This document shows, piece by piece, positions 35,263 through 46,004 of a DNA stretch of 64,000 bases (the first letter of the stretch is position 1; each line of letters starts with the position of its first letter). The DNA comes from Ptychodera flava (taxonomy: Eukaryota > Hemichordata > Enteropneusta > Ptychoderidae). Location of the stretch: positions 40,239,194 through 40,303,193 of the forward strand of contig NC_091934.1 of the NCBI RefSeq assembly GCF_041260155.1, written 5' to 3'. The notes below the pieces were generated by a model. The model did no database searches and was not told the DNA's origin. It was given only the letters and a program-made list of their open reading frames with translations. The position numbers and the translations under genes were made by a program.

Positions 35263-35971
35263 AGATTATACCATTAATTTTACTAGTCTGATTTCCATAT
35301 GCAATTGATAACCTGATATGACAACAAATAAATAAGTTTTTTGCAAGTTTGTTTGGCATCTATTCTTAGTTAGATGCCTTTAAACACTCAAAACCAGAGG
35401 AAATGATCTCATCGATTGCTTGGCGATTGCTTCAATTTTCATCGTTAACCTATGTCTAATATAAGTAACTGTTGTAGATCTGATATAATAAATTAACTAT
35501 GGCTTCCACAACATGTCTGCCCTTACCGCCAGCGGCGCACTTTACTTCGATGTTTTAATGTGTCAGCGAAGCGAACGAGGTGTGACAAGCGAGACTAAGA
35601 TAACACATAGACAATATGACGTGCCTTTACTTTAATGAAAGAGTAACAATTGCCAAGAGGCGACACTAAAGCAATAGAATGTTTGAACTATCCAGTTTAA
35701 TTTCAGACAGGAACCAAGATTTATAGACCAAGATATTTTACCACAATATCAATCAAATTTTGAACGGACAGATAGAAACACCAATGAATGGTGATGAAGT
35801 TTCCATTGAAAAAACCTTCTGTTTCAGACGCAATCGGGATATTGATTGCCATTTTCTTCAACACCAGTTTCTGAGTACCAGGCGTTACGTGTGAAGTTTT
35901 TTTTGTCATTTGTACGAAGATTAAAATCAAGTTTATGAATAACCGCTTTTAGTTCTTAGTGGGCTATATTT

Positions 35972-36161
35972 AAATAATAACACATGAGAGCGAGGGCAAG
36001 ATCACGATTTATTGCCTGCCCAAGGGTGATGGTCATGATCGAAATATTGATGATGCCCGAGCCGTAGGCGAGGGCATCATCAATATTTCGATCATGACCA
36101 CCAGCCCGAGGGCAGGCAAAAAATCGTGATCTTGCCCTAGCTCTCATGTGTTATTATTTTT
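35972..36161. repeat. Palindromic foldback element (hairpin, apex type 1)
   Basis: Arms of about 85-90 bp are near-perfect reverse complements. The left arm starts AAATAATAACACATGAGAGC and the right arm ends in its complement. The turn at 36057-36073 is CCGAGCCGTAGGCGAGG, identical over 17 bases to the apex (minus strand) of the hairpin at 3325-3490. GGGCATCATC beside the turn recurs in a tandem array at 36511-36574. Confidence 0.9.
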
Positions 36162-36642
36162 ATTACACCGAACAAACTTCTTCGAGTACAGTTCGCCTTT
36201 CTGCATGAGTCCGGACCTCAGCGTAAAATGTTGTCAGTGCCAAATCTAGGGTTGCCGCTGAAAGTTTGCCGATCTCCTCAGTCGCGTATCCAAATTTGTT
36301 GCTTGCATAGTCGCTGAACACAGAAATTGCATTCCTTGTTGCCATTTCCGTTCGTTTGCTGTTTACTTGCATCAAAATATCGTCTAACTGTGCCGGTGAC
36401 AGCTCTGCATGACGTTTCGCAGCGATAGTAGCAAGTACAAGCGAACGACAATTTGTTATGCGCAGAAAGGAGGCGCAGTAAGTAAAATGACGTCATCCAT
36501 GTAATATCAAATGCAGAGGGCATCATCAAGTTCGCAGCGGGCATCATCACGTTCGCAGAGGGCATCATCACGTTCTTTTACATGTCACGTGAGTCGTGTT
36601 TAACCAATGGCAGTGCACGCTGAATGAGTGAGGTGTAATAAA
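36159..36642 (-). mobile_element. Crypton-like recombinase N-terminal fragment in an inverted-repeat block
   Basis: Seen on minus, 36480 to 36163: AAKRHAELSPAQLDDIL, KRTEMATRNAISVFSDYAS, then LDLALTTFYAEVR, ending at a TAA. Known: this wording (KNTxxATxxxxxxFxxW...LdxxLxxFyaeVRkkdG) is the N-terminal DNA-binding region of Crypton-type tyrosine recombinases and their host-domesticated kin. The catalytic domain is missing. The block is bounded by a perfect 11 bp inverted repeat TTTATTACACC (36159-36169) and GGTGTAATAAA (36632-36642). At its right it has three copies of a 21 bp unit with GGGCATCATCACGTTC (36511-36574). It directly abuts the hairpin at 35972-36161, so the two may form one element. 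Confidence 0.55.
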
Positions 36643-37605
36643 CTCTGTTAAAGCCTAAATATTCAGGCTAACAAAGTAATACGCATACTTAATAAGATCT
36701 GTATTATTTATTACAACCAAAATCCCACAGTAAATTTAGTTGCATATACAAATACACGAGGAGTGTACAGAAGTTGGATATTGAAAAAATCAGTTGATTC
36801 CAGCTTTTATTCCTTTAATGTACTGTCTATAATTATGTAATTTCCTTGATAATTATTCTTTGCAACATCAATGTGCAGGCAGGATGATATAAATACACTG
36901 AACATACCATGCTAATGTCAGCGGAAATCATTGTCAGCATACTGTGTGCTCATTTTAGAATATGTCTTCTGCCTGACCCTGAAAGAGTTTACCATCTGTT
37001 TTGAAATAACGTGTTCCTTTGCAGCATGTTAGGTCATTATATTTCTAAATTGTATTTTTGCAATGGCAGAGAAAGGGAAGGGGAGAGAGACAATACAGGC
37101 CACTGTCCATGTAAAGACGAATACTTGCCATAACAAGTTCACCAGAAGAAGTCGATGTAACTAGCATGATACAAGAAAACGTCACTCCCACGGTGATTTA
37201 GTCGGTGCACATGTTTGTGATAATGAAACAATTTCAATAACGAGGTTTGCGAAATGTTGAAAACTCAGTAGCGTTTCAATCCTTGGTATACCAAATTGGT
37301 CAATATCAATCTGTAAGGGCAGAAAATAGTGGGTTCATTGAGGAGCTGACGATAGGCTATGCAGCCTGCTGTTATGACAACTGTGCATGCTTTTTTGACT
37401 GAAAATCTAAAACTGAGAAACCCGGCAATAGCAGTGTTTTCGCAGATGAATTCTTCTGATCAATTTTCACATACAGTCATACAGTGCCTGAATCTACGAC
37501 AAATGTTTGCACAAAGCACTAATCACACATTAACCATATCGTAATGGTTGTTTCAATGGGGCAGAAAGTAAAGCAGGTTTACGGGGATTGAATTCAAATT
37601 TTGAA

Positions 37606-37609
<4 letters not shown>
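36643..37609. other. Spacer, remnants of acetyltransferase intron
   Basis: No gene. 36850-36930 resembles the paralog 1 intron. A short frame at 37359-37544 is not supported. Confidence 0.45.

Positions 37610-37682
<73 letters not shown>
37610..37682. repeat. (CT)n microsatellite
   Basis: CT dinucleotide array with one phase break. The RERERE reading frame on the minus strand is an artefact. Confidence 0.98.
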
Positions 37683-37686
<4 letters not shown>

Positions 37687-37852
37687 TTGCATTGAAAACG
37701 TTGCATGTGAAAAAGAATTGTCTTCTTTTTCGTGCATTCTGCTGCTCTGCGGATAGACCTGTTTGTTGTTCCCACTCGGATATTTTAGTTTAGCCTATAT
37801 TCAAAAAAATTCAACATGTAATGGAATCTCTGGAAATGTAGTAATGTAGCTG

Positions 37853-38358
37853 TTATGGTCATTCTCCACCATGACCTAGAGTTTAATTAGTCATGTTTAG
37901 AACTTTCTAGAAGGTCATGTTCACTGCAAGTGAAGATATTTTAGAACAGTAATTAGAATATTAATAGAAAGTCTAGATTGTTCTGATATCTTCTGGGGAG
38001 AATCACTTCAGTATAAATACGGGATGGTACAGATTTTTAGTTAGACTGTTGAGGATCACTTCAGTGATAACTTCAAGAGTAGTTTGGGACCTTCACACTC
38101 ATATTTGATTTGTTCTGTGAACTCTGAAAGGTTCTGACCAACCTCAAGCCTGCAAGCCGTAAGACTTCCTCACGCATCGGTGTGTCTGGCCTCAACTGTA
38201 TGGAGCCTAGTTTAGGAATTTGTGAAATCCCAGCTGAGATAAGAATTTTTTTCTCTGCATTGTAATTTTAACCTAATTTACTCCCTAAGTTTAGTTGTTA
38301 GTTTTCATAGTTTATTCTAAACAAAATCTCTGACTTCACCGCCTTCTTCTGTTGTGAC
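37853..38358 (+). mobile_element. Possible solo LTR (fossil)
   Basis: A 0.5 kb block starts TGTTATGG and ends TTGTGACA. It has a TATA-like TATAAATACGGG near 38013 and no coding sequence. It sits in the ruined third acetyltransferase copy. No clear flanking duplication and no internal region were seen, so the call rests on the terminal TG...CA and the promoter-like interior only. Confidence 0.3.
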
Positions 38359-38633
38359 ATAGTGAGAAGTCTCAACTCTACGGCAAGAAATACACTGGTA
38401 GATTACTAGGAGATGTCTATAAAAGGCAATAACTTTATGGCAAGAAATGCACAGATAGGCTACTAGGATGTACCTGGTAAGGCAATCACCAGTCCCTGTT
38501 ACAAGATATGTTAATAACGCCAGTCACACGGCTTGCATATTGAAATGTATGAATATATTCAATTTACCAAAATCATAATACATGTAAAGCTTCAAGTGAT
38601 AAAATATTTTCTGCTGCATCGGCAGAAATGTTT

Positions 38634-39918
38634 TAGTTATGTTACATTTACTTATATGCTACTTACATATGTGTAGCATACAGATAAGTCGTTTTGATTT
38701 CAGGTGGAGCTTTAGGTGCATTTTTTATTTGAAAAGAACATTGATCGTAAGATATGCCAGTCAGCAATCGAAATGTGAACAAAAACACATTCGCATTCCA
38801 TCTCGTATTTACAGTAGATCAAAAGTCCCTGGATCAAACTTTTAGTGAATCTGTAATAAAGTTTTGGCTGAATTCCATTAATTTTCAAAGGAGTACATTT
38901 ACTACAAATGAACGTTAATGTTAATAACAAGTATGGTATCTCCCTAGCTAGCATAAGTTATTGTTTTAGATTTAAAAACAGAAATTTAAAGAAATTGAGA
39001 CATGACAATATATTGTTCATTGAACGAGGGAATTTATCCATCGATGTGTCCACAAACGAAGACCTGTTTTATCTGTAATATTTGATTCACATGCATATCA
39101 ATCTAAAATCAAATAACAAAACAAGTCGCCTTTTCTGTCAGTGTGATTTGGGATGAATATCGTCCAACAAAATGCGAACATTAGAGAAAAATCTGAATTG
39201 CATTATCATTGTGTTGTGTTCACTTTTATATTCACATATATTGTGATGTGCAGGCTTATGTGAATGTACACTAGTAGGCCGAATGCATGATCATAAAATA
39301 TGTTCAATCGGGTATGAGCGACCCCATAGGCATTGCAATAAAACATTTAAGGCAGACATACGACTTAAAGTTTTACTTTTGATGGAAAGGATAACGAATT
39401 TAATTTCCAGATGTCAAAGTGTGAGTAGGGTACGTTCAGAGCTGTTGATATCAGTACGATCGTTTAACATGCGGTTTCTCAACCTTGCCCGTGTTCTTCT
39501 CATGCCCCGTCACTTGTATCTGTTTGCATTTTTTATAACATGGAATATGGAGTTCACGGTTTTCAAAGCAGTGTCACATTTTCAACGCTTGGTCCTGGAT
39601 GCCCTGTCTTGAATTCTACAAGGCCTTACATTGGGAGTTTCATCTTTCTGAAGTTACACAATTTCAAATAGAAAAATGCACAACAATGTAATAAACGTGT
39701 CTACTGCGCAAATATCCGTGAGGGCGCCGTGCTCTGGCTCTTTCATAATCAACAGCATGAAATTAATCGATCAATAAACAAAGTCAACGATTTACAGTCC
39801 ATCGTGTCAGGTTTCTAGATATGTTCATAAGTTGGGAAAATGCTGCTATTCGCTCAATTTTCCACAAAATGGGAAAAGAAATGAAAAACAAATGGGTAAA
39901 ATAAAGGTCAAATTACTG
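38634..39918. other. Spacer between acetyltransferase array and cathepsin gene
   Basis: No gene or repeat recognised. The frame at 39283-39612 is not supported by any family or splice signal. Confidence 0.5.
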
Positions 39919-42900
39919 TCAATATGGGTATGAGGCGTTTGTGGCCAGACCACATCTATTTCCCTTATTCCTTGCTATTTGGATGTAACCTTCCATTCCC
40001 CACGATGGTCCTGAAATAAAACGAGCATGAATAAATTAACAAATATTGCTCTGGAAACCCAACAACGAGCATTCTGCTGGCTGGCTGTTCTTTCTTGCAC
40101 TCGCCCCCCTCCCCATTCAAACACAAAACCGAAATTAATGAAGTTAATTTGGGGCTTTTCAGAAGGATAAATGGAAATTTCACCGAACAACAGCATATTG
40201 TTTGTAGTAGCTCGCGAAATTGGCTTACGGGTACGCTAGCGCCACTACTAGGACGATATAACTTTTACTTGTCGCCGCCATTGCGATCTCTCTAGCTTGT
40301 TCTTTCTTGGTGTGACCCATCACTGTCCTAACTTCCTTTTTTCCCAATTTTATCAGTGTTTGCAAGCAATAAAGTTATAAAGCTACTGAGATGATTTTGA
40401 GATGTAAACAATATTAAAGGCACAATATTTTTGTGTGGGGTGAAATATATAACAGCAGTCGTTATGACATGTGTCATCGGTCACCGTCCCTGTTGAATAC
40501 TATGCTTGATAGCTTGTGCTTACGTCAGGGATTCTTTATGCGTAGCCAGCGAGGCCATCAGCGCATTTCAAAACTTACTCTGCGCGAGCTTTGGGCTCAA
40601 CTCTATGAATATATTATTACGACTACAATAAAAATAATTTTCCTCGCAAATTTCACAGAGTTTATCGCGAAAGAACGCCAAAGCTATTTCCAATAAATAG
40701 TATCATCGAATCTTAGAATTTATCGTCAAATGTAGTGCATTTAACGATGCAATACGCTTGAAACAGTAAACCTACCACTGGTGTCTTATTTTCGAATCCA
40801 CATTCATTTTATGCTGTCGATCGTATAAAAGTAAGCTGTTCGTCTTTACCAGCGAGTATGGTCGTTCACTTTACTGTTGTGAATGTCCCACAGAGCACAA
40901 ATCTAGAATTCTGGAATTTAAATGTAAAAGGAATGTCGCATACCCCATGAATTTTTACATATCCAATAGTCTACACCTTGTGGCGTGGTTCCGTATCCAA
41001 CCAAAAGCAATGCATGGTCCAACAACGTTGGTGAACACTCTGGATCATCGTAGACACCGGAGACGTAAAATTGAAATGATGCGAGACTGGCATCTACATA
41101 CACAAACAGTGGTGTGATGGCTACCGCAGCCGCTAGTGCAACCTCGTCGCCAGAGGGCGTTACAAACTTAGTACCATGAGGAACCTAAAATATAAAGAAC
41201 CTCATTTAGCTTATCTAATTTAGCTTACTAATCAAACAAAGTTTGTCTAATGCCAGCACTGATATTTCTTAAAAACATCCGTGCTGGAAACATTTTAAAA
41301 AAACGAAAGTTTTTCAGTACAATTATATAATTGTATCCTCAATCCTTGCATGTTTTATCAACTATGGTCAAGTCCTTGAAGTTTAATGTCCCTAATTCAA
41401 GAACAAGCTTCCGTGAAAATGAGTGCCAAAGCTTAATTTTTGTCACCTTTATAAAATATAACACAGACGATATTTTTTCAGGTCCAAACATTTTTTTCAG
41501 ATTTTCCCAAAATGTTGACCCAAAACTGGAGTCTGTGTAATATGCTATCCATTTGGTCCAAAATTTTTAAAAGAAATACAGAAAAATTCATAAAATTTGG
41601 TAAAAATGTTGCACTAAAATTTTGATCGGAAAGATTACAGCACTCAAAGGGTTAAACTTCTATTTGACCGTGAATGCTGCCACTCAGTTCCTTGATGAAT
41701 TTTTAAGCAAACGATTATGCAAATTTGTGTTAATTTTTCCGGCTACAGCCAAAAAAATTGCTCAGGTCTTGTCATTCCAACACAAACTATATGTACCAGA
41801 TTTGATTCCAATCCAACAAGGACATCTTGAGATATCGATTCAACAGTCCGACAGACACACAAATAGACACACAGATAGACATTGGCACGACATTATCCTA
41901 CGTGTGTGAAGACATGAGCTAAAAAGGCGTTGCTGCAAGTTAACAACAATAAGCGTACTAAATTGCTCTGAAAAAGAGATAAACTAGAGACATGTTGTAA
42001 ATTGTTTAAAACTGTACCATTATACATTTCTGACGAGTATTGTAACTCTTCATTACTGTTACCTATAAAACATCGCTAAATACCAAACACGGAATGGAGA
42101 CTCTTTTGTTTGCATCAATAATTCAAAAGTAAGCTGTTTATTTTTGCTATCCCCCGTAGCATGGTGTTCACTACACTATCGGAGGCTGTGCAGTCTTAAA
42201 ACAACTCTGAGTCAGGGGAAATACCTGTGCCACCGCTGGACAGCTGGCGTTGTTGCAGATTCCCGGGCTTGGATCGTAGGTTGCCTGTTCACAGAGGCCA
42301 TTAATGTTGTGAACGCAGCGAAAAGCGTTGTTGGTTACTTGTGTTTCATTTGAACAACACTGATAAACTTCATCGACGCTAAGCAAGTGTAGGTCACCTG
42401 TTCGTATGGCCTGAAAACTAGCTACAGCGTCTGTCAAAAATATGAGTTAAAAGAAAAGTACTTACTCACTTGCTTTAATACCCTTCACAAAGCAACGTCC
42501 GTAACTTTCAAATGTTTATGAATGACAAGAATGGACACATTTGTTTCGGGTAAGATCCTTTTTCGGTGAGTTATGAAATGTGACAGAAAACAAAGGAAGA
42601 TGACGTGACTAAATGTAAAACTAATGACAAAAAAAGCAACTGATCAGGGTAGAGAGGCGAAGGCCTTGAATCGAGTGTTGATACCGGCTGATATCAGTGA
42701 AATTGAAAGAGATATTCGGATTCAAAATAAACAAAGAAGTACAACCCCTTTTCAATAATCTTCACTAGAAACAAGCTTTGACGATATCGACTTTTCCATT
42801 GATCACAGTATTTTAATCTTTATAAGTTGCTCCTCCGCTCATTCAATGAAAGTGTGATCAAACTCAATAGCTACCTGTGTTGAGGCTGATATAGGGAGAG

Positions 42901-44446
42901 AAATATTATCTTTTGTAGTGAAACTTTCCTGCTATACATGATGAAATGCACAAAAGTCACACTTCTCATCGCTCAAATTACGATACCGAAAATCACATGA
43001 AACGGATGATGACAAATTTAAACTAATAGATAAAGAATTCGAAAGACTTTGCGAAAAGACGAAATATGTTAAAGGTAATTATAATTTGAGTAAAAAAGGA
43101 ATTTCTAAAAGAAATTTGAGTAATGACGGAAAAATGCTTCCGGTAACATTTGGATTACAATAGACGTCTAAAAGTATCATACGCTTAATAATAAGCACTT
43201 GATGTTTTCAGGGGTTACACAACCTTCATGTATGCAAAGCAAGTAAGTTATGTTATCTAATAGTTATTTTTATTTAAAATTTATTTTATAACTCATCCAA
43301 CAGGATAAGGTACCCATAACCCTCTATCCAATGGAGCAGTAAGGAGTAAAGTGCCTTGCTCAAGGTACAACTCCTTGTGTGCTGGAGTCTCAAACTCACC
43401 ATCCTCCGATAGTGAATCCGGTACCCTAACCATTGCCCCACGATGCCTTCCTGACGGTGTTGACAATTGACATTTCCTTACCTGCAATGACGAACGAGCC
43501 AACAGATCCGATCATGCCCTGGTTTCTCACCTGGTTCACGACACCTTTTGTCCTCCAATCAACACTCTCTGGTATGATTACATCAACTATTTGGTTTTTC
43601 AGAATCTTGTCTTGTTTAAATTCCGACAAGACGACTCTCGGCCTTTCATTATTCTGTGCAAAGTAGGTGAAAGTTCGTGTATTTCCAAGGTACCATGGAC
43701 TCGTTTACTAATAATTGTCAGTATATGGAACATAAGCTCACTGTAAATTAAATACCTGAAGGTCGCTAACATTTTTTACAAATAGTCCTTCTGGCTCCGA
43801 ATGACGCATATTATTTAACTTGAATATTTAATAAAGGTGAACAAACAAATTCTCTTCCATTTGTGTTTGTGTAACAGAGCAAGGAAACGCCCCTCGTTGA
43901 TGTTATCGACCCTCGTAAAGCTAAAGCCGACAGTCTACAAAGATGAAGTAGGCATAACAACTTTCTCCAAAAGGTAAATATATGTCTGCGGGTTGAAATA
44001 GGCTGTTGGTATAACATTCCGATAAATTACACTTAATGATTTAGTGATGTCACGTGATGCTACCAAAAAGTTTAGTAATGTTGGTTTGACCGTCAAGGAA
44101 GTAAATACAACCTACGAGAACACATTACAATCTTATGACATCTCCGATAACTTACCATGTCACCAAATTTGTTCATAGCCATTACAAAGCCATTTTGACC
44201 TCCTACGCTGTCAAACCTCGAGTTATGCTTCACAATTAAATCCATATTTCTATTCCAAATTCGTCTTCTCGCTTTTTCTTCCGCAATTCCATACCGCTTA
44301 CTGTGTACGTGTTTCCAAAGTTCCCACTGGATTTCACGATCAGACATGAGTTCCATCCGCGACTGTGACCGGTTGATATGACCTTGACCCATGGTCAGCA
44401 GAACAGCGGCAATAGCTAGATGTACTATTCCTAGTAACATTTGCAT
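39919..44446 (-). CDS. Cathepsin-L-like cysteine protease homologue lacking the catalytic cysteine
   Basis: Five exons on minus: 44446-44156, 43653-43482, 42430-42225, 41184-40944 and 40010-39919. All junctions are GT/AG and in phase, giving 333 residues, the usual cathepsin-L length. Exon 1: signal peptide ([17 protein letters not shown]) and I29 inhibitor prodomain ([12 protein letters not shown], the ERFNIN-like [21 protein letters not shown]). Mature part: ESVDWRTKG, then [11 protein letters not shown] where the family has NQGxCGSCWAF. Catalytic Cys (residue about 148) is Val and the neighbouring Cys is Ile. Oxyanion Gln142, catalytic His280 ([11 protein letters not shown]) and Asn301 (KNSWG) remain. 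The GCNGG motif is missing. The last exon ends [11 protein letters not shown]. Likely a secreted or lysosomal pseudoprotease; the prodomain-inhibitor role could persist. Confidence 0.9.
41409..41651. mobile_element. piggyBac-like MITE, copy 1 (worn)
   Basis: Matches the 51140-51353 element in reverse orientation (AATTTTTGTCACCTTT, ATCCATTTGGTCCAAAATTT, GCACTCAAAGGG). The right end is intact with TTAA at 41652-41655; the left end is eroded. Lies just upstream of exon 4, in intron 3 of the cathepsin-like gene. Confidence 0.75.
43290..43447 (-). mobile_element. tRNA-derived SINE
   Basis: Read on minus from 43447. A tRNA-like head has an A box (TGGGGCAATGGTTAGGG) and a B box (GAGTTTGAGACTCC). 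Next comes a body with CCTTGAGCAAGGCACTTTAC, a core widespread in marine-animal SINEs. An A/T-rich tail (AAATAAAAATAACTATTAG) runs to about 43255. It lies in intron 2 of the cathepsin-like gene, 35 bp past the exon 2 donor and in the same orientation as the gene. Confidence 0.8.
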
Positions 44447-44836
44447 TATGCTAAGTTTTGGGTAATTACTGTGAAAGTAACAAATTTGTTTTTCTAGTCT
44501 GAATGGCGGCTTTGTTGTACACTATAGAGCACATACAGAGTAAACTGATTGTGACACGAATGACATTTCATGTGAGAAACATGTGACTTGGTTTAATGAC
44601 CTCAGATCTACACAGTAAACAACTCAGGTAGGTGTAGATGGCAGCAGAGGTCATGCAAGTGGACGCTTGTACTCAATATTTCACCGTTGAGGGCGCCCCA
44701 AGGTTCTGAGTCGAGCGCCTGCTAATCCGCTACAAATGATAGCCCTGCCCTTCACATAGAGCAGACACACATTGGCCAGTAAGTAACGGTTGTTCCAAAA
44801 TGCTAAGAGCCTTCGGTTGTATGTTTTATGTAAATG

Positions 44837-44894
<58 letters not shown>

Positions 44895-45472
44895 CAGTGT
44901 ACTTCTCGATATCAATCCCTGTTCGGAAATAAAATGTGATGATATGAAACGTATATTTGTGATGATATGGAACATAGATATTCCAGTTTGACATCACTCT
45001 GCCAACAGCAGCATTGTGTTGAGCATTATGTAACGGTTACAGTTAAGGCATTACAAAACACTCGCTCATTGGTCAGTCATACTGATAATGTCCTCATATT
45101 TAAATACCATTCGTTCGCCACAATGAAAAATCATGTTTATATCAATGAGAAATAAAAAAATCAAGTAAGTTTAATGGAATCTCTGGAAGCACCTTGCACA
45201 TCAGAAAATGATACATTGCACACTTTTCAATTTTAACGAAAGCATCAAACTACATATGTAAATCTCTGACCAAATGCAAATATAAATGTCATTTTATACA
45301 AGAACTGGGAAACAAGGTAGGACCCGAACACAGGCTTGCATAGGTTTTGCAATAGTAATGATGCATACATCCGCCGTCAACACTAAACAAGTTTTCTATT
45401 TACTTTTTTATAAAACATTCGATGAAATTATGTACATGTACATGATTTCATGACATACATGTTAAAGCGTAG
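44447..45472. other. Upstream region of the cathepsin-like gene
   Basis: Intergenic region shared by the cathepsin-like gene (minus) and the weak candidate gene at 45606 (plus). Contains a (TC)n tract at about 44839-44890. No clear TATA box was found for the cathepsin-like gene. Confidence 0.6.
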
Positions 45473-45480
45473 TATAAAAG
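45473..45480 (+). promoter_or_regulatory. TATA box candidate
   Basis: TATAAAAG, about 125 bp before ATG 45606 of a weak candidate gene. A transcription start would be expected near 45505. Confidence 0.4.
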
Positions 45481-45605
45481 TGTACCGTTCAACACGTCGG
45501 TAACGAAATATTAGGAACGTCTTTAGGCGGAGTTCGAGCCAGGTGACATATGTTGCAAAGTGTTCATTCCTCGAGGCTTATAAAGTCTCGGTGAGACTTT
45601 CGACT

Positions 45606-45990
45606 ATGAAATACATGGCACAATCCACACACACATGTATCATCACAGAGGTGCATGCCGGGTATCAGCAGTACAACATTTCTGTTTCTCGTGGCCAACA
45701 CACAGTGCGAGGTTTTAATAAGTCCTACGATGACAACTATACAGAAAAAAAACGTGCAGGTAAGGGATGATTACGTACACTTCCTAATTACAACCCCATC
45801 TCCATTATTCATTTTACAGGGGCCAACGAAAGAGACGGGGCTATTCAAAATTTGGTACACACAAACAAATGCTTAAAGAAGAGAAAAGTACGGCCAGAGC
45901 TTTCCTCTAGGGCAGGGCTGCTCCAACTCTTTTCACAGAAATCTGTGAATGTTCTTACGATCAAGGATTTTGTATTTTTACTGTTTTAAT
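45606..45990 (+). CDS. Candidate small two-exon gene, function unknown
   Basis: Not recognised. ATG 45606 (MKYMAQSTHTCIITEV) stands downstream of a TATAAAAG box. The frame stays open to GTGCAG|GTAAGGG (about 45763). A 60 bp intron-like segment with a pyrimidine-rich end (TTCATTTTACAG) follows. Joining there (phase 1) continues the frame through ANERDGAIQNLVHTNKC and RKVRPELSSRAGLLQLF to a stop at about 45990. The product is about 108 residues, basic, with few cysteines and no clear signal peptide. The intron is much shorter than others in this window, which counts against the model. The 3' end nearly meets the RING gene's stop at 46005 in antisense. Confidence 0.3.
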
Positions 45991-46004
45991 ATTTATCAAA
46001 AAAC

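Larger units (their letters stand above)
35640..38633 (+). pseudogene. Third acetyltransferase copy, decayed
   Basis: Seen: 38556-38633 encodes the end of the family. QFTK and IIHVK, then (after a 5 nt insertion that shifts the frame) DKIFSAASAEMF and a stop match the paralog 2 C terminus. Intron-like sequence also matches paralog 1: about 35707-35755 (AACCAAG...CAATATCAATCAA) resembles its intron start, and 36850-36930 (AATTATTCTTTGCAACA, CATACCATGCT) resembles 17845-17910. Most of both coding exons is lost. The copy is interrupted by the hairpin/Crypton-like block (35972-36642) and a probable solo LTR (37853-38358). Clear at the 3' end, inferred at the 5' end. Confidence 0.65.

Noticed and set aside
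43290-43447. Functional tRNA gene
   Set aside because: A and B boxes are present but no cloverleaf is maintained, and the sequence continues into a SINE body and A/T tail.
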